From: Hyphomicrobiales bacterium
GTDB taxonomy: Bacteria; Pseudomonadota; Alphaproteobacteria; Rhizobiales; Rhizobiaceae
Reading direction: 5' to 3'
NCBI GenBank assembly: GCA_900473915.1
Contig: UCNG01000011.1
Location: 146,542 to 210,541 of the forward strand
Length of the DNA stretch: 64,000 nucleotides
Below the pieces are notes generated by a model that was not told the origin of the DNA, did not search any database, and was given only the letters and a program-made list of their open reading frames with translations. Within the stretch, counting starts at the first letter, position 1. The number at the start of each line of letters is the position of its first letter. Below, piece after piece: positions 10,533 to 19,352 of this stretch. The position numbers and the translations under genes are program-made.

Positions 10533-11306
10533 ATGAAATTCGCTCAGATCATCGCTACCGCAGGCCTCATTCAGACAGCTCTCTTCACCGGCGCAATGGC
10601 TGGAGAAAATCTCGACGCCATTAAGTCGGCGGGCGTTCTGAAGATTGGTACCGAAGGCACATATGCGCCTTTCACCTATCACGACAAGGACAATAAGCTC
10701 GTCGGCTTCGACGTGGAAATCGGTGAAGCTGTGGCCGCCAAGCTCGGCGTCAAGCCGGAATTTGTCGAAGGCAAGTGGGACGGTCTGATCGCGGGTCTCG
10801 ACGTCAACCGTTATGATGCTGTTATCAATCAGGTCGGCATCACCGAAGAACGTAAGAAGAAATTCAACTTCTCCAATCCCTATATTGTTTCCAAGGTCGT
10901 TTTGATCGTCGGCGACAAGAACGATACGATCAAGGATTTTGCGGACCTTAAGGGCAAGAAGTCAGCACAGTCGCTCACCAGCAATTATGGCAAGCTCGCC
11001 AAGGAAGCTGGCGCAGAACTCGTGGCTACCGATGGGTTTGACCAGTCGATCCAGCTCGTTCTGACTGGCCGCGCTGACGCGACGCTCAACGACAGCCTGT
11101 CGTTCCTCGACTTCAAAAAGCACCAACCGAAGGCTCCGGTAAAGATTGTAGCGGAGAAGGAAAACGCTGACGCTTCAGGCATCATCGTTCGCAAGGGTGA
11201 CGATGATCTCGTTGCAGCCATCAACAAGGCCCTTGATGAAATCAAGGCCGATGGCACCTACGACAAAATCGCCCAGAAGTATTTCGGCCAGGACGTTTCC
11301 AAGTAA
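10533..11306 (+). CDS. Amino-acid ABC transporter periplasmic binding protein (cystine-type)
   Basis: This 257-residue protein has a Sec signal peptide (about residues 1-22, ending AMA) and a family 3 solute-binding fold: GVLKIGTEGTYAPFTYHD, LVGFDVEIGEAVAAKLG, WDGLIAGLDVNRYDAVINQVGIT and FNFSNPYIVSK. The NQVGIT stretch and overall length resemble the FliY/TcyJ-type L-cystine-binding group, so L-cystine or a related sulfur amino acid is the best guess. It is followed by a hairpin and then its permease and ATPase genes. Confidence 0.9.
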   Translation: MKFAQIIATAGLIQTALFTGAMAGENLDAIKSAGVLKIGTEGTYAPFTYHDKDNKLVGFDVEIGEAVAAKLGVKPEFVEGKWDGLIAGLDVNRYDAVINQVGITEERKKKFNFSNPYIVSKVVLIVGDKNDTIKDFADLKGKKSAQSLTSNYGKLAKEAGAELVATDGFDQSIQLVLTGRADATLNDSLSFLDFKKHQPKAPVKIVAEKENADASGIIVRKGDDDLVAAINKALDEIKADGTYDKIAQKYFGQDVSK

Positions 11307-11328
11307 GCGTCGTCTCAGGCTCACGCAG

Positions 11329-11361
11329 CGAAGCCGGAAACCAGTTCCGGCTTCGTTTTAT
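11329..11361 (+). terminator. Hairpin with T-tract between binding protein and permease genes
   Basis: An 11-bp perfect stem (11329-11339 with 11345-11355), a 5-base loop and TTTTATT following form a Rho-independent terminator 22 bp after the binding-protein stop. The permease gene starts only about 120 bp later, so this is probably a partial terminator or mRNA-stabilising hairpin that raises binding-protein levels over the membrane components. Confidence 0.75.
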
Positions 11362-11482
11362 TGTGATCATAAAAAACTATTCCCAAGACATGAATGTCAG
11401 ACTGTATAAGATAACGCCGCGCAGCTTCATCCGCGCAAGTTCATTTCAGTCTGATCTTTTGCTTTGTTGAGGAGCCGAAAAA

Positions 11483-12163
11483 GTGCCCGATTGGCTTCAA
11501 CTGATGGCGGAATCCCTGCCTACTCTTTTGTGGGCAGGCTTGATTTTCACCATCCCGCTTACCCTTTTGTCCTTTACTTTCGGCCTCACATTAGGACTCC
11601 TGACTGCGCTCGTGCGGCTTTTCGCCCCGCTCTGGCTTTCGTCTGTCGCACGTTTCTATGTCTGGATATTCCGCGGCACACCTTTGCTCGTGCAACTGTT
11701 CGTGATCTTTTACGGTCTACCGAGCGCAGGCATTTATCTTGATGCATTTCCCGCAGCCGTGATTGGCTTCACACTCAGTGTCGGTGCTTATAGCTCAGAA
11801 ATCATCCGGGCTGTGATATCCGCCGTCCCCAAAGGCCAATGGGAAGCTGCATACTCTATCGGCATGAGTTGGAGACAGGCTCTCGCGCGCACCATTCTGC
11901 CACAGGCGACCCGGACGGCCGTGCCGCCACTTTCCAATTCCTTCATTTCACTGGTGAAGGACACGTCGCTTGCTGCGGCTATCACCGTGCCGGAGCTTTT
12001 CCAATCCGCACAGCGTATCGTCGCAACCACTTATGAGCCTCTCATCCTCTATATCGAAGCGGCCCTGATTTATCTGGTGATGAGTTCCGTTCTGTCGGCG
12101 CTGCAAGTGCGGCTTGAAAAGCGCTTTGGACGCTATGGCGGTACGCTGGAGACAAACGCATGA
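11483..12163 (+). CDS. Amino-acid ABC transporter permease
   Basis: This 226-residue inner-membrane protein is of the HisM/GlnP type. It starts at a GTG (11483) with GAGGAG 8 bases upstream. Family motifs are VWIFRGTPLLVQLFVIFYGLP near residue 65 and the coupling loop VPKGQWEAAYSIGMSWRQAL followed by ILPQATRTAVPPLSN near 125-160. Four to five membrane helices are visible. Its stop overlaps the ATPase start by ATGA. It most likely forms a homodimeric channel for the amino acid delivered by the protein encoded upstream. Confidence 0.93.
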   Translation: MPDWLQLMAESLPTLLWAGLIFTIPLTLLSFTFGLTLGLLTALVRLFAPLWLSSVARFYVWIFRGTPLLVQLFVIFYGLPSAGIYLDAFPAAVIGFTLSVGAYSSEIIRAVISAVPKGQWEAAYSIGMSWRQALARTILPQATRTAVPPLSNSFISLVKDTSLAAAITVPELFQSAQRIVATTYEPLILYIEAALIYLVMSSVLSALQVRLEKRFGRYGGTLETNA

Positions 12164-12921
12164 TTGAGCTGCAACACATCGTAAAGCGCTTTGATGACGC
12201 AGTTATTCTCAACGATATCAACGTTGCGATTGCGGAGGGTACGGTAACGGCACTGGTAGGCCCGTCCGGCGGCGGCAAGAGCACATTGCTGCGCTGCATA
12301 AATCTGCTTGAGATTCCGACTTCGGGCACTCTTGTTCTGGGAGGGCAGAGCATCAGTTTTGAGCCCGGCCGTAAGCCGAGCTGGCAAGCAATCCAGTCAA
12401 TCCGCCGCCAGACAGGCATGGTATTTCAGAACTTCCAGCTTTTCCCACACCAGACGGCGATCCAGAACGTAATGGAAGGTCTTGTTACGGTCCTGAATTG
12501 GCCAAAGGACAAGGCAAAAGAACGTGCGATGGAACTGCTCACAAAGGTGGGAATGGCGCATAAGGCCGATGCCTGGCCCTCAACACTGTCTGGTGGGCAG
12601 CAGCAGCGCATCGCCATCGCACGTGCACTTGCGCCATCACCGCGCGTCCTGTTGTGCGACGAGCCTACCTCAGCACTCGATCCCGAGCTTGCCTCCGAAG
12701 TGGTTGATGTTCTGAGCAAGCTGGCCAAAGAGGGCACGACCATGGTGATCGCCACACATGATCTACGGCTAGCCTCCAAGATTGCAAAGAATGTGGTCTT
12801 TCTCGAGTCAGGCAATATCGTGGAAACAGGCGCTGCTAACGAGATTTTCTCGCGCCCTGCGCGCGAGCGCACCAAACAATTCGTTGCGACGATCAACGCC
12901 GCTCATACTTACGACATATAA
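12160..12921 (+). CDS. Amino-acid ABC transporter ATP-binding protein
   Basis: This 253-residue ATPase of the polar-amino-acid family (GlnQ/HisP-like) has Walker A GPSGGGKST (about residues 32-40), Q-loop QTGMVFQNFQLFPH, signature LSGGQQQR and Walker B VLLCDEPTSALD, then the H-loop ATHD. It overlaps the permease gene by 4 bp. With the GTG-started permease and the cystine-type binding protein it forms a complete three-gene importer. Confidence 0.95.
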   Translation: MIELQHIVKRFDDAVILNDINVAIAEGTVTALVGPSGGGKSTLLRCINLLEIPTSGTLVLGGQSISFEPGRKPSWQAIQSIRRQTGMVFQNFQLFPHQTAIQNVMEGLVTVLNWPKDKAKERAMELLTKVGMAHKADAWPSTLSGGQQQRIAIARALAPSPRVLLCDEPTSALDPELASEVVDVLSKLAKEGTTMVIATHDLRLASKIAKNVVFLESGNIVETGAANEIFSRPARERTKQFVATINAAHTYDI

Positions 12922-12943
12922 GCCTTAAACATATAGACCCGTA

Positions 12944-12970
12944 AGGGCTTTCGCCACCAGCGAAAGCCCT
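12944..12970 (+). terminator. Hairpin after amino-acid ABC operon
   Basis: A perfect 11-bp inverted repeat (12944-12954 with 12960-12970) around a 5-base loop lies 22 bp after the ATPase stop. It lacks a T-run, but its position suggests the end of the operon transcript. Confidence 0.65.
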
Positions 12971-13039
12971 CGGCACGCCGTTGGCTCAAATTTCGTACGT
13001 GCGTTCAAAATTTTCCGGCGGCTCCCGACAGCCTGCCCC

Positions 13040-13068
13040 TTGGTAAAACAGAAAACCACTGTTACATT
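13040..13068 (+). promoter_or_regulatory. Probable sigma-70-type promoter of the ppx/gppA-rlmE unit
   Basis: TTGGTA (13040-13045) and TACATT (13063-13068) are spaced by 17 bp, directly upstream of the phosphatase gene. Both hexamers are partial matches to consensus, so this is a moderate prediction. Confidence 0.4.
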
Positions 13069-13171
13069 ATGCACAACGTAGAAATTGAAGCGCCTTGCTT
13101 GCGTCCTCATCGGTTCGCGCGGCGCCATAAGGACAAGAACCTTGAAGAACCCCGACGAGCGCACCGCCGAA

Positions 13172-14683
13172 ATGGTGCATCAAGGGGCGTCCGGCGGACA
13201 ATCGGGCAATTCGCAGGCCCGGAGTCCGTCCGATAACGGTAAGCGCAGACCGCGCAAAAAAGCCGTTACAGATATCGGTAATGCCCGTAGTGCATCCGAT
13301 TCAGGACGCTCGAAATCACAGGACGAGGCCGAAAGTGCAGGCCCGCAGAGCCAGCGTAAACGTGCGCGTCGGCGTCGGCGTGGTAAATCTGTATCTGGTG
13401 TTGAAGCTGCTGCCCAACAGCCAACCAGGATTGAAGCAGATAACAGCCAGCAACGGCCATCCGGTAAAATCTCGAATCGCCGTCGGCGTGCCCGCAAGAA
13501 AAAGCAGGAGCGGCAGCAAAGCGGACAGCCTTTGATTGCCGAAGCAGCGGTCAAGGCTCCACATAATCCCGTGCGCACCGATCATCAGCATGCTTTGGCA
13601 CAGAGCAAACGGAAGAGCGGCAACAGCCAAACTCTCCGGACTGCCAATGGTTCGCATCCTGAAAAGGCTGATGCTCCGCTTTATGCGGCTTTGGACCTAG
13701 GAACCAACAATTGCCGACTGTTGGTGGCTTCGCCAACCAGACCGGGCCAGTTCCGCGTTGTGGATGCCTTTTCGCGCATCGTACGACTGGGCGAAGGATT
13801 AAGCGCTACAGGCCGGCTCAGCGACAATGCGATGAACCGCGCCGTCGAAGCGTTGAAAATCTGCCGCGACAAGCTGGCAGGCAAGAAAATCAGGCGATCG
13901 AGATTGATTGCGACCGAGGCCTGTCGTTCAGCTTCCAATGGCGAGGAGTTTCTGGCGCGAGTTCGTGCAGAAACCGGACTGGAACTCGAAATTGTGGATC
14001 GCCAGACAGAGGCCAGGCTGGCTGTCTCAGGCTGCGGCACGCTCGTTACCCGTGAGACTGATGCCGTCGTGTTGTTCGATATTGGCGGCGGCTCGTCTGA
14101 AATCGCGCTGATTGATGTTTCCCGCCGTAGATCCCCTCGGCTTGCGGAACACATCATGGCCTGGACGTCCCTTCCGGTCGGTGTCGTGACATTGGCGGAA
14201 CGGTTTGGGGGGCGCAATGTCACACAGGAAAGTTTTCAGTCCATGGTATCGCATGTGACTGATCTGCTCGCGCAATTTGCCGAACGCCAGTGCCTCGGGA
14301 ATTTGACCGCCAGCCCCCGCTTCCACCTGTTAGGCACATCCGGCACGGTGACCACGCTGGCAGGAATTCATCTCGGTCTTGACCGATATGACCGGCGTCG
14401 GGTCGATGGTATGTGGATGGGCGCCGAAGACGTGACCCAGATGACCAATCGTCTGCTGTCGTGGGATTTTGAAGCTCGCGTAGCCAACCCGTGCATTGGT
14501 GCGGATCGTGCCGATCTGGTATTGGCAGGCTGCGCTATTCTCGACGCGATACGCCAAGTATGGCCAAGCGAAAAACTACTCGTTGCCGACCGTGGTCTGC
14601 GTGAAGGCATTTTGACCGAACTGATGTCGCGCGATGGCGCATGGCGACACAATCGCGCGACAGGCGCTAGAAACAGGCACTGA
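13172..14683 (+). CDS. Ppx/GppA-family phosphatase with long arginine-rich N-terminal extension
   Basis: From the ATG at 13172 the protein has about 503 residues. The in-frame TTG at 13085 would add 29, and neither start has a good ribosome site. Roughly the last 335 residues are a complete exopolyphosphatase/guanosine-pentaphosphatase domain: [15 protein letters not shown] (phosphate 1), [33 protein letters not shown] (phosphate 2) and [14 protein letters not shown]. The first 165 or so residues are low-complexity, with basic blocks such as [13 protein letters not shown] and [15 protein letters not shown]. This tail looks disordered and nucleic-acid- or polyphosphate-binding. rlmE follows 2 bp after the stop, so the two form one unit. 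Confidence 0.88.
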   Translation: MVHQGASGGQSGNSQARSPSDNGKRRPRKKAVTDIGNARSASDSGRSKSQDEAESAGPQSQRKRARRRRRGKSVSGVEAAAQQPTRIEADNSQQRPSGKISNRRRRARKKKQERQQSGQPLIAEAAVKAPHNPVRTDHQHALAQSKRKSGNSQTLRTANGSHPEKADAPLYAALDLGTNNCRLLVASPTRPGQFRVVDAFSRIVRLGEGLSATGRLSDNAMNRAVEALKICRDKLAGKKIRRSRLIATEACRSASNGEEFLARVRAETGLELEIVDRQTEARLAVSGCGTLVTRETDAVVLFDIGGGSSEIALIDVSRRRSPRLAEHIMAWTSLPVGVVTLAERFGGRNVTQESFQSMVSHVTDLLAQFAERQCLGNLTASPRFHLLGTSGTVTTLAGIHLGLDRYDRRRVDGMWMGAEDVTQMTNRLLSWDFEARVANPCIGADRADLVLAGCAILDAIRQVWPSEKLLVADRGLREGILTELMSRDGAWRHNRATGARNRH

Positions 14684-14685
14684 TA

Positions 14686-15408
14686 ATGAGCAAGGCAGGC
14701 GGAAACAAGGGCGGAGTGAAGACTGGTGGTCGCGGTGGCGCTGGCTCCAGCAATCTTCAGGTGCGCGTGAAAAAAAAGGCCGGCACAATCAAGGAATCGT
14801 CGCGCCGCTGGCTGGAGCGTCACCTGAACGATCCCTATGTGCACAAATCAAAAGCGGATGGCTATCGCTCGCGCGCAGCCTACAAGCTCATTGAAATCAA
14901 TGATCGCTATAACCTGCTCAAAAAAGGGCAGAAGATCATTGATCTTGGTGCTGCGCCAGGCGGCTGGTCGCAGATCGCGGCCAAGATCGTCGGTTCGACG
15001 GATGAGAATCCACACGTCGTCGGCATCGACTATCTTCACGTCGATCCGCTGCCTGGCGTTGTCTTGCTGGAAATGGACTTTCTCGACGATGAAGCGCCGA
15101 AAAAACTAATGGATGCGCTCGGCGACAAGCCCGATCTCGTCATTTCCGACATGGCTGCGCCAACCACCGGTCACCGCAGGACTGATCACCTGCGTACCGT
15201 GCATCTTTGCGAAGTCGCGGCTGATTTTGCCATCTCGGTTCTGAAGCCCGGCGGACATTTTCTTACCAAGACTTTTCAGGGCGGCACGGAAAACGAACTT
15301 CTGGCGCTGCTCAAGCAGAAATTCCGCTCCGTGCATCACGTAAAGCCTCCGGCGTCCCGCGCCGAATCCGTCGAGCTTTACCTGCTCGCTCGAGATTTCA
15401 AAGGCTGA
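14686..15408 (+). CDS. rlmE: 23S rRNA (uridine-2552-2'-O)-methyltransferase RlmE (FtsJ/RrmJ)
   Basis: This 240-residue methyltransferase uses SAM to methylate the 2'-O of U2552 in the ribosomal A-loop, a late step in 50S assembly. The Rossmann SAM motif is [18 protein letters not shown] near residues 83-100. The expected K-D-K-E catalytic set is visible: K in [11 protein letters not shown] in [14 protein letters not shown] in HFLTKTFQG and E in [11 protein letters not shown] glycine- and lysine-rich tail of about 40 residues precedes the catalytic core. It begins 2 bp after the phosphatase gene and ends 2 bp from a convergent exporter gene. Confidence 0.95.
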   Translation: MSKAGGNKGGVKTGGRGGAGSSNLQVRVKKKAGTIKESSRRWLERHLNDPYVHKSKADGYRSRAAYKLIEINDRYNLLKKGQKIIDLGAAPGGWSQIAAKIVGSTDENPHVVGIDYLHVDPLPGVVLLEMDFLDDEAPKKLMDALGDKPDLVISDMAAPTTGHRRTDHLRTVHLCEVAADFAISVLKPGGHFLTKTFQGGTENELLALLKQKFRSVHHVKPPASRAESVELYLLARDFKG

Positions 15409-15410
15409 GC

Positions 15411-16865
15411 TTATTTTCCTGCAGAAGCGTTCGCGGCGTCCACAGCCGCGCGCTCTTTGCTGGAGTGTTTGACAACGGTTGGCGCCGCCAATTCCTTGCC
15501 CGCATCCGGTGCGAGCCGCGCAAACCAAAAAAAGGCCAAGGCCGAAACAGCAGCAACTACATAAAAGCCGATGTGGAAGTCCACCAATTCAAGGTGGGCT
15601 CCGCGTAGGGACGTGCTGATTTCCAAAATACCGCCTGCCAGAGCGACGCCAATAGCAATAGAAACCTGTTGGGCCACGGCTGTAATAGGCGTCGCCTGGC
15701 TGGTCTTTTCATCGGGGATTTCGGCAAAAGCCAACGCGTTGACGCCGGTGAAAAACAATGAGCGCGCAAAGCCACCCACAAGCAGAAAGCCGATAATGAC
15801 CCAGTATGGCGTTGTCGGCGTGAACAGGCCATTGACGGCGATAAAGCAGGCCGAAATCAGCGAACCTGCCATCAGCGCACGCCGGAAGCCGACGCGAACA
15901 AAGATGCGCTTTGCACCGAACTTCATGCTGATTGCACCAATCGCCGAAACGAAAGTCATCATACCGGATTGAAAAGGCGTGAGCCCGAAACCAAGCTGAA
16001 ACATTAATGGCAGCAGAAACGGAATAGCGCCGATCCCGAACCGGAAAATGCTGCCACCAACAACCGCAGAACGGAAAACCTGGTTATCGAAAAGCTTCAG
16101 GTTCAGCAGAGGATCATCGACCCTCTTGGCATGTTGAAGATAAAGGACTGTACAGACAATACCGATAGCAAGGGTTGTGAACCCTACCGCAGGTGGCAGG
16201 GCCGGAAGGCTGACGACTGACAGTCCGAAAACTACGCCTGACATCGCAATGCCTGAAAGAAAGAAGCCCGTCCAATCGAGGCGCTTCACAATGCGCTCGT
16301 CAGTGTCTGGCAGAAAGCGCGTTGCGAACCAGATGCCGACGACGCCAATCGGCACGTTAATCAGGAAAATCCAATGCCAGGTAAGGAAGGTGGTTATGAA
16401 ACCGCCTACAGGCGGCCCGACCAACGGCCCAACCATTGCCGGGATCGTAAGCCAGGCCATGGCTGATACAAGCTCGCTGCGTGGGGTGGAACGGATAAGC
16501 ACAAGACGCCCGACCGGCGTCATCATCGCACCGCCCATCCCCTGCAAAAACCGTGCAACAACGAAAGCAGTCAATGAATTCGATGCAGCACAGGCAACAG
16601 AACCCACTACGAACACCGCTATTGCCGCGCGGAAGACATTCTTGGCTCCGAAGCGATCCGCCATCCAGCCGCTGACCGGAATAAACACCGCAAGAGCAAC
16701 AAGGTAAGCCGTCAGCGCCAACTTGAGCGCAATGGGGCTTGTGCCGATATCGGCGGCTATAGCGGGAAGCGAGGTCGAGATGACGTTCGAATCCATCTGC
16801 TCCATGAAAAGGGCTATGGCCAATACAAGGGGAACGATGCGATTCACGATAATATTCCGATACAA
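15411..16865 (-). CDS. MFS drug-type exporter (DHA2/EmrB-like)
   Basis: This 484-residue integral membrane protein has about 14 hydrophobic segments. Motif A is in the first cytoplasmic loop (GWMADRFGAKNVFR) and the antiporter motif C is at GPLVGPPVGGFI. The early MEQMDSNVISTSLPAIAADI, with acidic residues in helix 1, is typical for the EmrB/QacA group of proton-coupled exporters. No MFP/EmrA partner is adjacent, so it may act alone at the inner membrane. Substrates cannot be deduced. It converges on rlmE with a 2-bp gap. Confidence 0.9.
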   Translation of the reverse strand: MYRNIIVNRIVPLVLAIALFMEQMDSNVISTSLPAIAADIGTSPIALKLALTAYLVALAVFIPVSGWMADRFGAKNVFRAAIAVFVVGSVACAASNSLTAFVVARFLQGMGGAMMTPVGRLVLIRSTPRSELVSAMAWLTIPAMVGPLVGPPVGGFITTFLTWHWIFLINVPIGVVGIWFATRFLPDTDERIVKRLDWTGFFLSGIAMSGVVFGLSVVSLPALPPAVGFTTLAIGIVCTVLYLQHAKRVDDPLLNLKLFDNQVFRSAVVGGSIFRFGIGAIPFLLPLMFQLGFGLTPFQSGMMTFVSAIGAISMKFGAKRIFVRVGFRRALMAGSLISACFIAVNGLFTPTTPYWVIIGFLLVGGFARSLFFTGVNALAFAEIPDEKTSQATPITAVAQQVSIAIGVALAGGILEISTSLRGAHLELVDFHIGFYVVAAVSALAFFWFARLAPDAGKELAAPTVVKHSSKERAAVDAANASAGK

Positions 16866-17067
16866 CGGATATGAAAGATCTGACCATCCTATGTAGCGCC
16901 AAGCTGATTATTGCTAGCCGAAACGGCGTCACATTGCAGTGAATATGCATAAAATCTGCGATTTCTCACCGGTTCAATTCAATCAGGCCGCTTTTGCGCA
17001 AATTGGCCATATATCTCACGCAAGATTTCACTCGTTCACATTTGCGTAAAACGGGGTTGCGCTTCCC

Positions 17068-17093
17068 GTAACAGCTTGTTACATTTCGTTACA
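17068..17093 (+). promoter_or_regulatory. Three GTWACA direct repeats with 10-bp period
   Basis: GTAACA at 17068, GTTACA at 17078 and GTTACA at 17088 lie on the same face of the helix, exactly one turn apart. The cluster ends 54 bp before the start of a 33-codon gene. Phased direct repeats of this kind are typical of OmpR/ChvI-class response-regulator sites. The identity of the regulator is inference. Confidence 0.5.
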
Positions 17094-17147
17094 GTTTCAC
17101 GAAACTTCGAACCGCGCGGGCACCGCTCCGGTTCAAGGAGGTAGGAA

Positions 17148-17249
17148 ATGAACGATATTACAAGAACCGCCATTGTCTATGGCATGATGATCATTTCACT
17201 CAACACTGCACTTGCAGTAGGGCTGCTAGGACTCGACTTCCTGCGTTAA
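17148..17249 (+). CDS. 33-residue single-span membrane peptide
   Basis: An ATG at 17148 preceded by a near-perfect ribosome site (AAGGAGGTAGGAA) opens a 33-codon frame ending in TAA. The product has a short polar start (MNDITRT) followed by about 24 hydrophobic residues (YGMMIISLNTALAVGLLGLD) and a terminal Arg, so it is a predicted single-pass membrane protein. Phased repeats lie upstream and a strong hairpin terminator 41 bp downstream, so it looks like a complete monocistronic gene. I do not recognise a family. Small peptides of this shape often tune a larger membrane complex, but no partner is indicated here. Confidence 0.7.
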   Translation: MNDITRTAIVYGMMIISLNTALAVGLLGLDFLR

Positions 17250-17290
17250 CGCGCCCCTGAAAAAGTTTTTTGCCCTCCAGGCATGCATGA

Positions 17291-17330
17291 AAAAGAGCGT
17301 TTCCAATTCAATGGAAGCGCTCTTTTCCTT
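17291..17330. terminator. Bidirectional terminator between membrane peptide gene and sugar ABC operon
   Basis: Stem 17291-17304 pairs with 17313-17326 (one G-T pair) around an 8-base loop, with A/T-rich flanks on both sides. It terminates the 33-codon gene on the plus strand and, from the other side, the sugar ABC operon whose last stop is at 17349. Confidence 0.8.
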
Positions 17331-17348
17331 TTGGAGGCTCGTTTAATG

Positions 17349-18464
17349 TCAGAGAATTCGACTTTGGCTGCCTGGGTCAAAGAAAACAGACTTGTCCAGG
17401 TTGAAAGCAAGCCTCGCCGGTTGTCCGGCAGCGATGCGGGCGTCGGCCCGCAGACGCGCCACGACATGCTTACCGCCCAAGCGCGTGACCGCAAACGTGT
17501 CCGACCCGGCAGGCTCGACAACATCAATCAGGCAATCGCCTTCCACCACGGCATCGGCGTTACGATCGGCTCCATCTGGATCGGTCAGCGCCTCGGGGCG
17601 GATGCCGAACACGATATCCTTGCCATCATATGCACCGAGCCCCTGAGGGGCGACTTTCAACGGTAGTTTGAGCGGCTCGCCGTCACCGCGCACGAGATTA
17701 ATGGCATAGCTCGAACCGTTCTTTTCGACCCGCGCCGTCAACAGGTTCATGGCAGGAGATCCCATGAAATCTGCAACGAACATATTGGACGGATTATTGT
17801 AGATTTCTGCTGGTGTGCCAAACTGCTGCAAGACACCGTCCTTGAGAACAGCGATCTTGGTCGCGAGCGTCATCGCCTCGATCTGGTCGTGGGTTACGTA
17901 AACGATTGTCGTTTTCATCCGGCTGTGCAGCCGCTTTATTTCGGTGCGCATATCGACGCGTAATTTGGCATCAAGATTGGAAAGCGGCTCATCGAACAGG
18001 AAGACCTGAGGATTGCGCACCAGAGCACGCCCCATTGCCACGCGCTGACGTTGACCACCGGAAAGCTGGCTCGGCTTGCGATCCAGCAGATGGCCGATCT
18101 GCAGAATATCGGCAACTTCCTGAATAGCCTTTTCACGTTCAGCCTTTGGAACTTTACGAATTTCCATGCCGAAAGCGATGTTTCCGGCCACAGTCATATT
18201 TGGATAAAGCGCATAGGACTGAAAGACCATTGCAATATCGCGCTGGGATGGATGCAAACCGGAAACCGACTTGCCATTGATGGCGATATCGCCCGACGTG
18301 ATTGGTTCAAGCCCGGCGATAGTATTCAGCAATGTTGACTTGCCACAGCCGGACGGACCGACGAGGACGAGAAAGCCACCCTCGTCAATCTCGATATTGA
18401 TATTCTTCAAAACCGAAACATTGCCGTAGGACTTATAGAGATCGGAAATTTTCAGAAAAGACAT
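17349..18464 (-). CDS. Sugar ABC transporter ATP-binding protein (MalK/UgpC type)
   Basis: This 371-residue protein has an N-terminal ATPase: Walker A GPSGCGKST near residues 38-46, QRDIAMVFQSYALYPN, signature LSGGQRQR, Walker B VFLFDEPLSNLD and H-loop VTHD. A C-terminal regulatory OB-fold/TOBE region (about 240-371, including IVFGIRPEALTD) follows, as in carbohydrate importers. It is the last gene of the operon, 6 bp after the second permease. It energises the uptake system described in the three genes upstream. Confidence 0.94.
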   Translation of the reverse strand: MSFLKISDLYKSYGNVSVLKNINIEIDEGGFLVLVGPSGCGKSTLLNTIAGLEPITSGDIAINGKSVSGLHPSQRDIAMVFQSYALYPNMTVAGNIAFGMEIRKVPKAEREKAIQEVADILQIGHLLDRKPSQLSGGQRQRVAMGRALVRNPQVFLFDEPLSNLDAKLRVDMRTEIKRLHSRMKTTIVYVTHDQIEAMTLATKIAVLKDGVLQQFGTPAEIYNNPSNMFVADFMGSPAMNLLTARVEKNGSSYAINLVRGDGEPLKLPLKVAPQGLGAYDGKDIVFGIRPEALTDPDGADRNADAVVEGDCLIDVVEPAGSDTFAVTRLGGKHVVARLRADARIAAGQPARLAFNLDKSVFFDPGSQSRIL

Positions 18465-18470
18465 TGCAAC

Positions 18471-19352
18471 TTATCCCTTAACGGCACCGGACATCAGACC
18501 ACGAACAAAATAGCGGCCAGAAACAATGTAAACGATCAGCGTCGGCAGGGCCGCCAATATGGCACCTGCGAAGTGAACATTGTACTCCTTGACGCCGGTG
18601 GAGGAGGAAACGAGATTGTTGAGCGCTACCGTCATCGGTGTTGAATTCGCACCCGAGAAAGAAGCGCCGAACAGAAAGTCGTTCCAGATATTGGTAAACT
18701 GCCAGATCACGGACACCACGATGATCGGCCCCGACGACGGCAGCAAAATTCGCCAGAATATCTGGAAGAAGCTCGCCCCATCGATCTGGGCTGCCCGAAC
18801 CAGTTCCGTCGGAAAAGCCTCGTAATAGTTGCGGAAATAAAGCGTCGTGAAACCGATACCATAGACCACATGCACGAGGATCAGCCCCCAGATCGTGCCT
18901 GCGATTCCTAGAAAACCAAGTACGCGCGCCATCGGAATGAGCACGATCTGGAACGGAATGAAGCACGACAACAGCAACAGGCCGAAAAAGATATTCGACC
19001 CGCGGAACTGCCATTTGGTCAGCACATAACCGTTCAAAGCGCCGACGATGGTCGAGATCGAAACGGCTGGAACGACCATCAGGATTGAGTTGATAAAGAA
19101 CGGCTTCAGGCCGGTTGGCTGTACGCCGATCTGCGCCGTCGACCACGCGGACAGCCATGGCTCGATGGTCCATTGCTGTGGCAGATTCAACATGCCGCCC
19201 TGACGGATTTCATCAAGGGGTTTGAAGGAGTTGACCAGCATCACATAGAGCGGCAGCAGATAGTAGAATGCAAAGATCAGCAGTGCCGTGTAGATCAGCG
19301 CGCGTGTCAGCTTTCCGCTGCTGATGGCATTGTCTTGCGACTGGGCGCTCAT
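18471..19352 (-). CDS. Sugar ABC transporter permease 2 (MalG-type)
   Basis: This 293-residue inner-membrane protein has six hydrophobic helices and the coupling loop YYEAFPTELVRAAQIDGASFFQIFWRILLP, a clear EAA motif (loop around residues 190-220). It overlaps the preceding permease gene by 4 bp (ATGA) and is 6 bp from the ATPase gene. It forms the heterodimeric channel with the MalF-type protein. Confidence 0.94.
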   Translation of the reverse strand: MSAQSQDNAISSGKLTRALIYTALLIFAFYYLLPLYVMLVNSFKPLDEIRQGGMLNLPQQWTIEPWLSAWSTAQIGVQPTGLKPFFINSILMVVPAVSISTIVGALNGYVLTKWQFRGSNIFFGLLLLSCFIPFQIVLIPMARVLGFLGIAGTIWGLILVHVVYGIGFTTLYFRNYYEAFPTELVRAAQIDGASFFQIFWRILLPSSGPIIVVSVIWQFTNIWNDFLFGASFSGANSTPMTVALNNLVSSSTGVKEYNVHFAGAILAALPTLIVYIVSGRYFVRGLMSGAVKG

